Assembly: GCA_947447665.1 (NCBI GenBank) | Contig: CANFJX010000017.1 | Location: 1 to 32,547 of the forward strand | Source of the DNA: Bacteriovoracaceae bacterium | GTDB taxonomy: Bacteria; Bdellovibrionota; UBA1018 | DNA: 32,547 nucleotides | Direction of reading: 5' to 3' | Part shown: piece by piece, positions 8,662 to 17,017 of the stretch | Layout: every line of letters starts with the position of its first letter | Numbering within the stretch: position 1 is the first letter of the stretch | Program-made: the position numbers and the translations under genes | Notes under the pieces: generated by a model | The model's input: the letters and a program-made list of their open reading frames with translations, nothing else | The model's database searches: none | What the model was told of the DNA's origin: nothing

Positions 8662-9216
8662 CTAGCCAGTACGATCGGAAGCAGAGTCGAGCAGAGCAAA
8701 CAAGACGGCCGAAACAGCATCCCGATCCGAAACCAGCAGAGCCTTAAGAGGCTTGTCGCCGCTACCAAGCAGCACTTCAGCAAGTCGTGTCGAGGGCTCA
8801 TCCAAGCGCAAAACCAGGAGACGGTCACTATTTCGAAGGAGAGTTCTTTCACAATCACGATAGAAACGTTCACTGCCATCATTTGCTAAGATCAATAATC
8901 GGGAAACCCGATGAGAAGGCTGAGCCCCCTGCTTCTCTCGAAGCGCAGACAAACCCTTTTGCTCGTTAGCCAAAAGATGATCGATGTGCTCCAGGCCCCT
9001 TTCCGCTTGCTTTCGAGCAAGAAGAGACCTCAAGCAGATCTCCATCGCGGGAAGAAACGGGATATGAGGGACGGAGAGGGTACTTCGTTCCCATAGGGGT
9101 CGACAATCCCCCTTGAGCAACGTCTGAATCGGCGCACAGCGGGAGTCTGCCTCTACGGCGCGAGTGAGCTTCAGATCCGGCAGAGTTTGAGGCTTAAAAA
9201 AAGGCGTGGGATTCAT
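8662..9216 (-). CDS. L7Ae/L30e-like protein, possibly with degenerate YlxR-like N-terminus
   Basis: 184 aa. Its ATG overlaps the stop of the DEAD-box helicase (ATGA), so translation is coupled. Residues about 105-175 (RLLILANDGSERFYRDC, then LLVLRLDEPSTRLAEVLLG, then KALLVSDRDAVSAVL) match the layout of the ribosomal L7Ae/L30e fold, which binds kink-turn RNA: the strand-helix ANDGS, a middle strand, the residue pattern before the G-turn, and a last strand-helix. Upstream, PAMEICLRSLLARKQAERGLEH resembles in outline the C-terminal helix of YlxR (DUF448), and YlxR-L7Ae fusions are known, but the usual YlxR arginine-cysteine motifs are weak. I infer an RNA-binding partner of the helicase. Family placement rests on pattern reading only. 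Confidence 0.5.
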   Translation of the reverse strand: MNPTPFFKPQTLPDLKLTRAVEADSRCAPIQTLLKGDCRPLWERSTLSVPHIPFLPAMEICLRSLLARKQAERGLEHIDHLLANEQKGLSALREKQGAQPSHRVSRLLILANDGSERFYRDCERTLLRNSDRLLVLRLDEPSTRLAEVLLGSGDKPLKALLVSDRDAVSAVLFALLDSASDRTG

Positions 9217-10346
9217 CCTACTCGACCACTTTTCGATGCCCCGCGAATGCCGTGGAGTTGCTCTACTAAGGCCTGATCTCGCTCGGTGACTAGGTTTACC
9301 ACTAATCCTTCGCGCCCCGCCCGAGCCGTCCGGCCCACACGGTGGATATAGTTTTCCATTTGCTGTGGCAGATGATAGTTGATCACGCGCCCGACGTGAT
9401 CCACGTCCAAGCCCCTGGAAGCCAGATCGGTTGAAATCAGGAGCTTCACTTTGCCATCGCGAAATGCTTTAAGATTGGAGCGACGCTCCACCTTGCTCAT
9501 CTCACCTCGATAGATCGCACAACCGCGGTTACTCTTGAGCAAATCACCAGCAAGCTTGTCGCATTGCTCACGCGTGTTGGTGAAAATGAGGGTTCCGCCC
9601 GGGACGGATTGATTCAGTAAAGTTTCCAGCAGTGGAAATCGCTTTCCATTCACGACTGTCAGATTTTCAGTGGTCAACGTAGGAACGAGGTAATTGCTCC
9701 CCTGAGTTCTGATGATTTCCGCTCCGGAGAAGAGCTCATTCATGAGCTTTTGGACAGCTGGACTTACCGTTGCAGAAAAGAGAGCGCGCTGAAGAGCGAC
9801 CGTACAAGCACCCGCAATTTTGTTAGCGTCAGGTAAAAATCCTTGGTCCAGCATCTGATCGGCTTCATCGAAGACTAAGATGCGGACGTCAGTTAAATTA
9901 ACCAACCCACGATCGATTAGCTTAACCAGACGCCCTGGAGTTGCCACGAGAACTTCAAAAGGCCCCTGAACGCTTCTCTTGGCAATATCCAAGGTCGTTC
10001 CACCCAGCACACTCCGTACTCGAAGACGAGTCGTGTGAGTAAATGGTTTAAAAACGCGGGTTACCTGCTCGCCCAACTCACGCGTGGGAACCACCACGCA
10101 AGCCCGAGGCATGCTATCGAAATTGAATCGCAAGCCTCTATTTTCCATACTTTTTAGCAAGTGTAAGATCGGCAAAACATAGGCGAGGGTCTTCCCGCTG
10201 CCGGTCTCAGAAACTCCGATCACTGAACGCTCTTCGAGAAGTGCAGGAATCGCGCGGCTCTGAATCTCAGTGGGCGTGACGAGGTTTTTTTCAGCTAAAG
10301 TAGCCTGAAGGGACGGAAGCAGGTCGAAGTCGGTAAATAAACTCAT
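9213..10346 (-). CDS. DEAD-box ATP-dependent RNA helicase (RhlE-like core)
   Basis: 377 aa. All core motifs are visible: a Q-motif region (FDLLPSLQ with TEIQSRAIP), motif I SETGSGKT (residues 46-53, with Ser-Glu where most members have Ala-Gln), PTREL, TPGR, DEAD, SAT, then in the second RecA domain STDLASRGLDVDHVGRVINY and HRVGRTARAGR. It should unwind short RNA duplexes in ribosome assembly or RNA decay, using ATP. The protein ends soon after the second domain, with none of the long basic tail many RhlE/DeaD proteins carry. Instead a small L7Ae-like gene begins inside its stop codon and may supply RNA binding in trans. The nfu gene ends 28 nt upstream, so the three probably share a transcript. 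Confidence 0.94.
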   Translation of the reverse strand: MSLFTDFDLLPSLQATLAEKNLVTPTEIQSRAIPALLEERSVIGVSETGSGKTLAYVLPILHLLKSMENRGLRFNFDSMPRACVVVPTRELGEQVTRVFKPFTHTTRLRVRSVLGGTTLDIAKRSVQGPFEVLVATPGRLVKLIDRGLVNLTDVRILVFDEADQMLDQGFLPDANKIAGACTVALQRALFSATVSPAVQKLMNELFSGAEIIRTQGSNYLVPTLTTENLTVVNGKRFPLLETLLNQSVPGGTLIFTNTREQCDKLAGDLLKSNRGCAIYRGEMSKVERRSNLKAFRDGKVKLLISTDLASRGLDVDHVGRVINYHLPQQMENYIHRVGRTARAGREGLVVNLVTERDQALVEQLHGIRGASKSGRVG

Positions 10347-10374
10347 GAATTCACACTCTTAATTAAGGATTGAA

Positions 10375-10941
10375 CTAGACTGACACAACCTCAATCACCT
10401 CAGGAATTTCCTTCTTAAGGCGGGCTTCGATCCCCATCTTCAAGGTCGCAGTGGAACTCGGGCAACCGCTGCAAGCACCTTGAAGGAAGAGGTAAACAAT
10501 TCCATTCTCGAACTTTTCGAACGTGATATCCCCACCATCCATAGCCACTGCGGGCCGAATTTCCTGGTCTAGGATTTCCTTAATCTTTTTTTCAATTTCA
10601 GAATCTCCGCCTTTATGAGCGTCTTGGATAGCAGACTCGTTCACAACAGGTTCGTTTTCCCGAAGGTGATTCTCAATTAAGGATGCTGAATTCTTATGAA
10701 CCACATCCCAATCGCCCGCTTCGGATTTAGTGACAGTCACAAAATCTTTTCCAATCATGACGCCGCAGATTCCAGGAACCGCGAAAAGCTTGACAGCCAG
10801 AGGGGAGCGAGCTTCTGCTTCCTCTTTACTCGTCAAGTTCACAGCGCCCTTCTCCAAAAGAGAGCGATTCACCGAATACTTCAACGTATTTGGATTAGGA
10901 GTGAACTCTAAAGACACATAAACATCTGTTGGAACAGCCAT
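10375..10941 (-). CDS. Nfu-type iron-sulfur cluster scaffold/carrier
   Basis: 188 aa from the ATG at 10941 (MAVPTDVYV), which has GAGG 7 nt upstream; an in-frame TTG 12 nt earlier is less likely. Residues about 5-92 form an Nfu N-terminal domain (FTPNPNTLKYSVNR; FAVPGICGVMIGKDFVTV), and residues about 110-188 a NifU C-terminal domain with the cluster-binding CxxC (GACSGCPSSTATLKMGIE). The pair of domains is typical of NfuA/NFU1 proteins that deliver 4Fe-4S clusters to client enzymes. LipA, encoded in this window, is a known client of such carriers in other organisms. It heads the leftward nfu-helicase-L7Ae group. Confidence 0.9.
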   Translation of the reverse strand: MAVPTDVYVSLEFTPNPNTLKYSVNRSLLEKGAVNLTSKEEAEARSPLAVKLFAVPGICGVMIGKDFVTVTKSEAGDWDVVHKNSASLIENHLRENEPVVNESAIQDAHKGGDSEIEKKIKEILDQEIRPAVAMDGGDITFEKFENGIVYLFLQGACSGCPSSTATLKMGIEARLKKEIPEVIEVVSV

Positions 10942-11056
10942 TTCAAACCTCAAATTTAAGGGGCCTCGAAAAAATTTCTGGGGCCATTTAATTTTTTCTA
11001 TTTATAAATTACCCTGATCCATACGAGAATAGATCAAAGGGGACCTTATTTAACCT
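10942..11056. promoter_or_regulatory. Divergent intergenic region between nfu and an exported protein
   Basis: 115 bp that must hold both divergent promoters. The middle (about 10995-11012) is AT-rich, with TATTTATAAATTA. GGGGCC occurs twice as a direct repeat near 10960-10985. No firm promoter pair or operator could be set by eye. Confidence 0.35.
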
Positions 11057-11815
11057 ATGATAGTGGATCAAATCAAGCGAATTTACATAAAGCTTTGTTT
11101 TTATACATTTTTTTCTTTGGCCGTAAGCTCTGGCTCCTGGACGCTTGCCTTCGCAGTAGAGCCAGCACACACTTCGATCCAAAGTCAGGTATCCTCGCTT
11201 ACAATAGATCACTTAGAAGGCTCCAAGGTGTTCTTTAAAGCGGGCACTGAAACTGCGCAGGTCGCCCCGTATGATACCCAGCTCTTTGACCTCAAACCTT
11301 TAGGCAGACTACTTCCCCGAGAGGGAGACTCCCTTCCCTACTTTTTAATTACCGGAAGACCTTGCCTCAACTGTTCACTCGAAAAGGGGCTTTTTGTCTT
11401 CAGACCCAACAGCGGAAAACCCTTTGCATACGCCTACCCCGGACGAACGATCGAGCCTAGAACCAAAAAAGTCGTAGTCGAGTCCCGAGCATTTTTTGGG
11501 CAATGCATTCAAGGACGAGGCGACGTACTTGTGTTTTTTCAACTTGAGCGAGTCGATCGACATCACCAAATGCAAGCCAGTGTATTAATCGCCGAAGCAG
11601 ACAAGGACCACCTCCAAGAGACTCTCCTAGAGCGCAGGCCGCCTGGCCTTAAAAAAACGCTTCAGCTCGTCAAGAAAAAGGTCTGTTCAGAAATTCCCGG
11701 TGAGTCAAGAATGGCAGACAGCCCGAAGATCAACCTTCATGTATCTCCATCTCCATCTCTCGCTCCATCTTCCGCTCCTTCTCCATCTGGATCTCCAGAC
11801 TCTCCAAAGTCGTAG
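11057..11815 (+). CDS. Exported protein with CxxC motif and Ser/Pro-rich tail, unknown function
   Basis: 252 aa. Residues 1-33 form a signal peptide with cleavage likely at LAFA-VEPA. The mature part has a CLNC pair (in RPCLNCSLEKG), two further cysteines (GQCIQG and KKVCSEIP), and several beta-strand-like stretches, so a small disulfide-bonded or metal-binding periplasmic domain is plausible. The last 30 residues are a low-complexity Ser/Pro/Ala tail encoded by ccatct-type codon repeats. The RBS is AAGGGG, rather far (about 14 nt) from the ATG. I recognise no family. It sits just upstream of the PEBP and enolase genes on the same strand. Confidence 0.6.
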   Translation: MIVDQIKRIYIKLCFYTFFSLAVSSGSWTLAFAVEPAHTSIQSQVSSLTIDHLEGSKVFFKAGTETAQVAPYDTQLFDLKPLGRLLPREGDSLPYFLITGRPCLNCSLEKGLFVFRPNSGKPFAYAYPGRTIEPRTKKVVVESRAFFGQCIQGRGDVLVFFQLERVDRHHQMQASVLIAEADKDHLQETLLERRPPGLKKTLQLVKKKVCSEIPGESRMADSPKINLHVSPSPSLAPSSAPSPSGSPDSPKS

Positions 11816-11849
11816 TGATTGTGGTCCCCTCCTTGCACCCTCGTCCGTA

Positions 11850-12326
11850 ATGAATATTATGACCGATGCAATAGGTGCGAACGGATATTTTGACTCAAGG
11901 TACACCTGCGACATCGACAACTCATCCCCCGAGATGCGCTGGGAAAATCCTCCGCCGGGTACCGTTGGCTTTGCGCTGATCGCAGAAGATCCTGACGCAC
12001 CGAATGGATTATTTACTCACTGGGTAATCTACAATATCCCCGGTGACGTGCGTCACCTTCCCGCGGGAATTCCACCTCAGGAATCGCTTCCCAATGGAAT
12101 TCGACAAGGAACCAACAGCTACGGAAAACTTGGTTACGCAGGGCCATGTCCCCCGACCGGAGACCGGGCTCATCATTACTTATTTAAATTATATGCACTC
12201 AATTCGCTCCCAACCCTACCGCATCGAGTTCAAAGAGATGACTTTGTAAAAACTATTCAGCCCTTCATTCTAGAAGAAGCCTCGATCACGGGCCTCTACA
12301 AAAGAACGATCCAAAAGGCCGGTTAG
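11850..12326 (+). CDS. YbhB/YbcL-type phosphatidylethanolamine-binding (PEBP) protein
   Basis: 158 aa from the ATG at 11850. The family signature is clear: ANGYFDSRYTCDIDNSSPEMRW at the start (ligand pocket entrance), then AEDPDAPNGLFTHWVIYNIP and GYAGPCPPTGDRAHHYLFKLYAL. These residues line the anion-binding pocket of bacterial Raf-kinase-inhibitor-like proteins. The natural substrate of the family is unknown. No Shine-Dalgarno is evident before the ATG; the upstream gene stops 34 nt earlier, so re-initiation is possible. No signal peptide is seen, so it is probably cytoplasmic. The frame stays open upstream to 11700, but that part is the shifted reading of the repetitive tail of the previous gene. 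Confidence 0.88.
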   Translation: MNIMTDAIGANGYFDSRYTCDIDNSSPEMRWENPPPGTVGFALIAEDPDAPNGLFTHWVIYNIPGDVRHLPAGIPPQESLPNGIRQGTNSYGKLGYAGPCPPTGDRAHHYLFKLYALNSLPTLPHRVQRDDFVKTIQPFILEEASITGLYKRTIQKAG

Positions 12327-12366
12327 CGTTTGGCAACGTCCAGAATTTTGTGCTAGGTAGAAATCT

Positions 12367-13686
12367 ATGTCAAAAATCAAAGCAATCAAGGCCAGGGAAG
12401 TTTTAGATTCAAGAGGATTTCCAACCGTTGAGGTTGAGCTTTCAGTGGATGACTCCAGACCCACTGGAGAGCTTTGCACGGGTAGAGCGATCGTACCCTC
12501 AGGCGCCTCCACGGGAGAAGGCGAAGCCCTTGAACTTCGGGATGGAGATCCGAAGCGCTACCAAGGAAAAGGAGTTCTAAAAGCAGTACAGAACGTCCGA
12601 GAAAAAATTGCTCCTGCCCTGGCCGGACGAGAATTCCAGCTTCAGTCTCTCCTCGATGATGCCCTGAGAGACTTAGATGGCACCCCGAATAAATCAAAAC
12701 TGGGCGCAAACGCGATCTTGGGTGTAAGCATGGCATTTCTGAGAGCGCAAGCGCTTGCTCAAAGAACCCCCACCGACCAATTCATTGCATCCTACTACGG
12801 AACCCCGGGCACCACTCTCCCCGTGCCCCTCATGAATATCATCAACGGTGGAAAGCATGCCGACAATGGCTTAGCCATCCAAGAATTCATGATCGTACCA
12901 GCCGGATTTGACCGATTTTCGGACGCACTCCGCGCCGGAGCAGAAATTTTCCACCGCCTCAAAAAAATTCTTCATCAACAAGGGCTCTCCACAGGAGTCG
13001 GCGACGAGGGCGGTTTCGCCCCGCAGTTTACGGGGGCAAAGCCTCATGATCAGGCTCTTATCGCCATTTCTCAGGCGGTCTCGGATGCGGGCTACAAACT
13101 CGGAGAGCAAATTTTTCTAGCCTTGGATGCGGCCGCTAGCGAATTTACCGCAGGTAAAGAGGGCTATCAGTTCGAGGGTCAAAACGTGACCTCGGAGGAA
13201 ATGATCTCGACTTATGGGCAATGGGCTAAGAATTTTCCGATCATCTCAATCGAAGACGGCCTATCGGAACATGACTGGAAAGGTTGGGGACTTCTCACTC
13301 GTACACTAGGGAGTCATTGTCAACTCGTCGGCGACGATATTTTTGTAACCAACCCCATTCAGCTCAAGCGAGGAATTGAGAATCATGTCGCTAATGCGAT
13401 TTTGATTAAACTCAATCAAATCGGAACGGTCACGGAGACCCTCGAAACGATGAAACTTGCCTCCGGAGCCGGTTATCGCTCCATCATGTCTCACCGAAGT
13501 GGGGAGACTGAAGATACCTTCATCGCGGACTTGGCAGTAGGCACAGACTGTGGTCAAATTAAGACTGGCTCCGCATCACGGACCGACCGAATCGCAAAAT
13601 ACAATCAACTTCTCCGACTGGAGGAGAGATTAGGCGATCGAGCTCGTTTTGCAGGCCTTAAACTTTACGAGAAATTTAAGAAATAA
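12367..13686 (+). CDS. eno: Enolase (phosphopyruvate hydratase)
   Basis: 439 aa, full length. It interconverts 2-phosphoglycerate and phosphoenolpyruvate in glycolysis and gluconeogenesis, and in many bacteria also joins the RNA degradosome. Motifs are complete: [55 protein letters not shown], the metal ligands in [20 protein letters not shown] and [10 protein letters not shown], the catalytic lysine in [14 protein letters not shown], and [18 protein letters not shown]. The insertion [16 protein letters not shown] has a few more residues than common forms. ftsB follows after 42 nt, the arrangement seen in many proteobacteria, and both end at one terminator. Confidence 0.98.
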   Translation: MSKIKAIKAREVLDSRGFPTVEVELSVDDSRPTGELCTGRAIVPSGASTGEGEALELRDGDPKRYQGKGVLKAVQNVREKIAPALAGREFQLQSLLDDALRDLDGTPNKSKLGANAILGVSMAFLRAQALAQRTPTDQFIASYYGTPGTTLPVPLMNIINGGKHADNGLAIQEFMIVPAGFDRFSDALRAGAEIFHRLKKILHQQGLSTGVGDEGGFAPQFTGAKPHDQALIAISQAVSDAGYKLGEQIFLALDAAASEFTAGKEGYQFEGQNVTSEEMISTYGQWAKNFPIISIEDGLSEHDWKGWGLLTRTLGSHCQLVGDDIFVTNPIQLKRGIENHVANAILIKLNQIGTVTETLETMKLASGAGYRSIMSHRSGETEDTFIADLAVGTDCGQIKTGSASRTDRIAKYNQLLRLEERLGDRARFAGLKLYEKFKK

Positions 13687-13728
13687 GGCAATCAATCCGA
13701 GGCGAAACCATCCTCGAGAAAGCCGAGC

Positions 13729-14040
13729 ATGGGGATCTCGCTGCAAATTGGCTCGATTCACAAAAAATGGATCTTAATTTTTTCCCTCTGGATACTATTC
13801 CTTTCTGGACTCCCGGCTAACCTCATTGGGTCGCCGGGAGTCCTACAAGCCATTCGACTGGATTACCTCTTAAACACCAAGCGTCAACAACTGGAGCAGG
13901 CCGAGCGGGAGGCTCGAAGACTTCAGACAGAAGCGTCCCTTCTCGAAACCAACCGGTATTTTCAACTCCGAGAAATCCGCAAGACGCTCGGTTATGCCGC
14001 ACCCGACGAGATCGTCTTCGACCTCAGCCAACTGCATTAA
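13729..14040 (+). CDS. ftsB: FtsB/DivIC-family cell-division protein
   Basis: 103 aa. Layout is that of FtsB: short cytoplasmic start, one membrane helix (residues about 14-32, WILIFSLWILFLSGLPA), then a periplasmic coiled coil (about 45-78, rich in Leu, Gln, Glu and Arg: QQLEQAEREARRLQTEA) and a short C-terminal segment with the typical R-x-x-LGYAAPDEIVF ending. FtsB pairs with FtsL and FtsQ in the divisome. Its place directly after eno is a strong contextual clue. Its last codons form the left arm of the operon terminator. Confidence 0.88.
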   Translation: MGISLQIGSIHKKWILIFSLWILFLSGLPANLIGSPGVLQAIRLDYLLNTKRQQLEQAEREARRLQTEASLLETNRYFQLREIRKTLGYAAPDEIVFDLSQLH

Positions 14041-14067
14041 ACTTCCCCCACATGCAGTTGATTTTTT
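14029..14067 (+). terminator. Rho-independent terminator of eno-ftsB
   Basis: CAACTGCAT (14029-14037) and ATGCAGTTG (14052-14060) form a perfect 9-bp stem with a 14-nt loop, followed by A and six T (14062-14067). The left arm is the final coding sequence of ftsB, and the stop codon falls in the loop. Confidence 0.8.
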
Positions 14068-14094
14068 GACAGTTCCCTCAAAACGGTTCAGAAT
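14066..14094 (+). promoter_or_regulatory. Probable sigma-70 promoter of the cold-shock gene
   Basis: A perfect -35 box TTGACA (14066-14071) is followed after 17 nt by CAGAAT (14089-14094), four of six matches to TATAAT. The -35 overlaps the T tract of the preceding terminator. Transcription would start near 14101, giving a leader of about 36 nt with the RBS AGGAGG at 14121-14126. Confidence 0.6.
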
Positions 14095-14136
14095 TTTAAT
14101 AGAATCGTTACTAAAAACTGAGGAGGCCAGAACTGC

Positions 14137-14346
14137 ATGGCGGCAGGCAAGGTGAAATGGTTCAATGAGTCAAAGGGATTCGGCTTTATCGAAAAGAGAG
14201 AGGGAGGAGAAATTTTCGTACATTGGACGGGAATCAATGAGTCAGGGTTCAAGACTCTCGTACCCGGTCAAGAAGTGCATTTTGACATTTACGAAGGCAG
14301 GCAAGGACAAGAGGCACAAAATGTGACTAAGTCCGATTTTTTCTGA
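14137..14346 (+). CDS. Cold-shock domain protein (CspA family)
   Basis: 69 aa, a single OB-fold cold-shock domain. The RNA-binding motifs RNP1 (KGFGFIEK) and RNP2 (IFVHWTGI; most members have IFVHFSAI) are both present, preceded by GKVKWFNESKG. It binds single-stranded RNA and melts secondary structure, acting in translation, often at low temperature. The RBS is AGGAGG, 10 nt before the ATG. The gene appears to be its own unit, with its promoter just after the eno-ftsB terminator and a strong hairpin 26 nt past its stop. The leader is too short for a long cspA-type thermosensor. Confidence 0.95.
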   Translation: MAAGKVKWFNESKGFGFIEKREGGEIFVHWTGINESGFKTLVPGQEVHFDIYEGRQGQEAQNVTKSDFF

Positions 14347-14372
14347 CGCCTGATTGGATGGAATTTTCGAAT

Positions 14373-14412
14373 GGTCAAGATCACTCTTGGTTCGATCCAG
14401 GTGATCTTGACC
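14373..14412. terminator. Strong 12-bp hairpin between convergent genes
   Basis: GGTCAAGATCAC (14373-14384) and GTGATCTTGACC (14401-14412) are perfect inverted repeats. Inside, TTGG and CCAG can extend the stem after a 2-nt bulge, leaving the 6-nt loop TTCGAT. It lies between the csp stop (14346) and the stop of the leftward gene (14435). No T tract follows on either strand, so it is either a non-canonical two-way terminator or a 3'-end stabiliser for csp mRNA. Confidence 0.6.
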
Positions 14413-14434
14413 TTGATCCAAACTCAACTGAACT

Positions 14435-15046
14435 TCAAATGTTATACTTCACCTGATCATCCCAATTCACATCGACGGACTCAATGCCGATCAACTTACC
14501 AAAGAGGCGATTGCCCTTCATGAACATCGAATTAAAGGGCTGGCCATCATTTCCTGAATCGAATCGCCATTGTCCCGTTGCGTCAGGCCTCAATCTGGAG
14601 TCAAACTCATCGACCTTATGAAAGAAAGGAGCACCGTTCACTAGATAGATGAGCTTAAACCCTCCTCCAGAAATTCTATCAAACGAATCAGACTGGAGTG
14701 TAATCACGTTCAGAACTTCCCCGCCGACTCCATGCTCCGTTTTAACGACCGCACCCTCTTTGAGCTTCGCAAGATCGAACTCCATTGCATTTCCAGAGCT
14801 AGTGACGAGGCGAAAAAACTGAACTTCCAATTTCTCATTAAAATCTACCAGAACGTCAGTCCAACCCTCCATGGCGTCCGAAGTGATATGGAGTACTCGC
14901 TTTTCGGTAAGATTGGGCTGATAAGGGCGGAGCTCGAGATCCAAGGGGTGCCATTGATCTAAATCAATCGCCCAAGCGGACCCTGCCCCCCCAAGAAAAA
15001 GAGAAAGCGCGAAAAACCATTTTTTAGCCGTGATCGATTGAAGCAT
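14435..15046 (-). CDS. Exported protein of unknown function
   Basis: 203 aa. Residues 1-26 are a clean Sec signal peptide (KKWFFALSLFLGGAGSAWA, cleaved before IDLDQ). The mature part is about 177 residues without cysteines and seems mostly beta-strand (VLHITSDAMEGWTDVLVDFNEKLEVQFFRLV; FKLIYLVNGAPFFHKV; GKLIGIESVDVNWDD in parts), suggesting a single periplasmic beta-rich domain. The RBS is a G-run (GGGGGGGA) 5 nt before the ATG. It follows typA after 71 nt on the same strand, but that gap holds its own promoter-like elements. I recognise no family. Confidence 0.65.
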   Translation of the reverse strand: MLQSITAKKWFFALSLFLGGAGSAWAIDLDQWHPLDLELRPYQPNLTEKRVLHITSDAMEGWTDVLVDFNEKLEVQFFRLVTSSGNAMEFDLAKLKEGAVVKTEHGVGGEVLNVITLQSDSFDRISGGGFKLIYLVNGAPFFHKVDEFDSRLRPDATGQWRFDSGNDGQPFNSMFMKGNRLFGKLIGIESVDVNWDDQVKYNI

Positions 15047-15047
15047 C

Positions 15048-15106
15048 AGTTTCCCCCCCAGGATATTTGCTTCTCTATTTTTCCCACAGAGGGGAAACTA
15101 TGTCAA
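15048..15106 (-). promoter_or_regulatory. Promoter/leader region with overlapping palindromes
   Basis: Reading leftward: TTGACA (15106-15101) as -35; a palindrome TTTCCC-6 nt-GGGAAA (15097-15080); and AAAAAT (15082-15077) as a weak -10 at 18-nt spacing. The palindrome therefore fills the promoter spacer like an operator. In addition AGTTTCCCC (15099-15091) can pair with GGGGAAACT (15056-15048), the latter being the Shine-Dalgarno region of the exported-protein gene. The two pairings are mutually exclusive because they share TTTCCC. Confidence 0.5.
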
Positions 15107-15117
15107 TCGATCGGCTA

Positions 15118-16992
15118 TCAGTCAATACGCTCGTGGCGTTTGACGCTGCGCAAATTTTGAGAAAGAACTTTCTTTCTTAAGCGGATGGACTTAGGCGTGA
15201 TCTCAATCCACTCGTCTTCATCAATCCACTCAATGCACTGTTCCAAAGACATCTTACGAATGCCGGAAAGGGTCACAAGAACTTCAGCATGAGCGGAGCG
15301 AATATTGGTCAATTTCTTCTCTTTGCATGGATTGACGTTCAAGTCATTTTCCTTGCTGTGTTCACCAATAATCATGCCTTCATAAACGGGAACACCAGGA
15401 CCAAAGAATAAAATACCTCGCTCCTCGAGATTGAGAAGACCGTATTCAATCGTATCCCCAGTCCGATCCGAAATAAGAGAACCACTCGTACGATGAGCGA
15501 GATCACCCTTGTGGGGGCCATAACCCAGAAGAAGGGTGCTAAATAAACCCTCTCCTCTCGTCACAGTCAGGTAGCGAGATCTCATGCCCAACAGCCCACG
15601 AGTCGGGATATCGAATTCTAATCGAATTCGACCACTCCCATGGCCGGTATCGCCCTCATATTTAGTCAGAAGCCCTTTGCGAGACTGGAACATATTGGTC
15701 ACATCACCCACAGAAAACTGCGGAAGATCTAAAACAGCTCGTTCCATCGGCTCTAAGCGCTGACCCGACTCATCAGTCTTGTAAAGGACGGTTGGCTTAC
15801 CAACCATGAACTCGAACCCTTCACGACGCATCTGTTCAATCAGAATCGCAAACTGCAGCTCTCCTCGTCCGAGTATTCGGAACTGATCGTTCGTCGGAGT
15901 TTCTTCCATTCTTAGGGCGACGTTCTGTCTGACTTCTTTGAGTAGACGATCCCGCAGTTTTCGGGACTGAATCGCTTCGCCCTCCTTGCCCGATAACGGC
16001 GAGGTATTCACAGAGAAAATCATTCCGAGGGTCGGCTTCTCTACATCAATACGAGGAAGAGCCATTTGAGAATCTGAGCCCACGAGCGTGTCACCGATCT
16101 CAACACCTTCATTGCCAGCGACCACACCGATGTCACCCGCGAAAAGCTCCGTCACTTCGACCTGCTTCAGGCCGTCGTAGGTAAAAAGCTGAGTGGCAGT
16201 GAAATTTTCGTTTTTAGGCTGACCTGACTCGGTGATTCCTTTTCGGATAATTCTTTGGTTCTTCTTTACCGAACCAGAAAGAATTCTACCGATACCTAAC
16301 CGCCCAACATAGTCAGAATAGGCTAAATTCGAAACCAGCATCTGGAGGCCAGCATCTTCACCGATCTTCGGTGCGGGAACCTGCTTTAAGACTTCGTTAA
16401 ATAAGGGCTGCAGGCTTCCTTTTTTGGCGCCTGAAAGTAAATCGGGAAGCTCATTCGAATCTAGAGTACACCATCCCTGGCGAGCGCAGGCGTAAATAAT
16501 CGAAAAGTCAGCTTGCTCTTCGGTGGCTCCGAGATCGACGAAAAGATCGAAAGCCTGGTTTACGACCTCTTCGGTACGAGCGTCAGGACGATCCACTTTA
16601 TTGATCACCAAAATCACTTTGAGACCTTGCTTCAGCGCCTTTTGCAAAACAAATCGCGTCTGAGGAAGTGGGCCTTCGGCGGCATCCACCAGTAGAAGAG
16701 CTCCTTCTACCATCCCCATGATGCGCTCCACTTCACCGCCGAAATCGGCGTGGCCGGGGGTGTCTACGATATTAATTTTTGTATCACCCACGCGGACCGA
16801 AGTATTCTTGGCCAGGATCGTGATTCCGCGCTCCCGCTCCAAGTCCATGGAATCCATGACTCGATCGGATAACACTTGATGCTGCTGAAACGTACCAGCC
16901 TGGCGCAACAGAAAATCAACCAACGTGGTCTTTCCATGGTCGACGTGCGCAATAATGCATACATTTCTCAGAAGATTCGGATTCAAACTCAT
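15118..16992 (-). CDS. typA: Ribosome-associated GTPase BipA/TypA
   Basis: 624 aa from the ATG at 16992 ([11 protein letters not shown]). The frame is open upstream, but the GTPase family begins here and an upstream start would overlap pntB. GTPase motifs: AHVDHGKTT (G1), ERERGITI (G2), DTPGHADF (G3), NKVD (G4). The EF-G-like domains III and V follow, then the BipA-specific C-terminal domain ending [17 protein letters not shown], which binds the ribosomal A site. BipA helps ribosome assembly and translation under cold and other stresses. It follows pntB by 25 nt and is probably in the pnt operon, an unusual partnership. Confidence 0.97.
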   Translation of the reverse strand: MSLNPNLLRNVCIIAHVDHGKTTLVDFLLRQAGTFQQHQVLSDRVMDSMDLERERGITILAKNTSVRVGDTKINIVDTPGHADFGGEVERIMGMVEGALLLVDAAEGPLPQTRFVLQKALKQGLKVILVINKVDRPDARTEEVVNQAFDLFVDLGATEEQADFSIIYACARQGWCTLDSNELPDLLSGAKKGSLQPLFNEVLKQVPAPKIGEDAGLQMLVSNLAYSDYVGRLGIGRILSGSVKKNQRIIRKGITESGQPKNENFTATQLFTYDGLKQVEVTELFAGDIGVVAGNEGVEIGDTLVGSDSQMALPRIDVEKPTLGMIFSVNTSPLSGKEGEAIQSRKLRDRLLKEVRQNVALRMEETPTNDQFRILGRGELQFAILIEQMRREGFEFMVGKPTVLYKTDESGQRLEPMERAVLDLPQFSVGDVTNMFQSRKGLLTKYEGDTGHGSGRIRLEFDIPTRGLLGMRSRYLTVTRGEGLFSTLLLGYGPHKGDLAHRTSGSLISDRTGDTIEYGLLNLEERGILFFGPGVPVYEGMIIGEHSKENDLNVNPCKEKKLTNIRSAHAEVLVTLSGIRKMSLEQCIEWIDEDEWIEITPKSIRLRKKVLSQNLRSVKRHERID

Positions 16993-17017
16993 GATGTTTC
17001 TCAATTTCCCGAGCTTA

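Noticed and set aside
11700..11849. N-terminal extension of the PEBP gene
   Set aside because: It is the shifted reading of the repetitive Ser/Pro tail of the previous gene, and the PEBP family begins at 11850.
14386..14400. GGTTCGATCC resembling a tRNA T-arm
   Set aside because: The loop is 6 nt rather than 7, and no anticodon, D arm or acceptor pairing surrounds it; it is the loop region of a simple hairpin.
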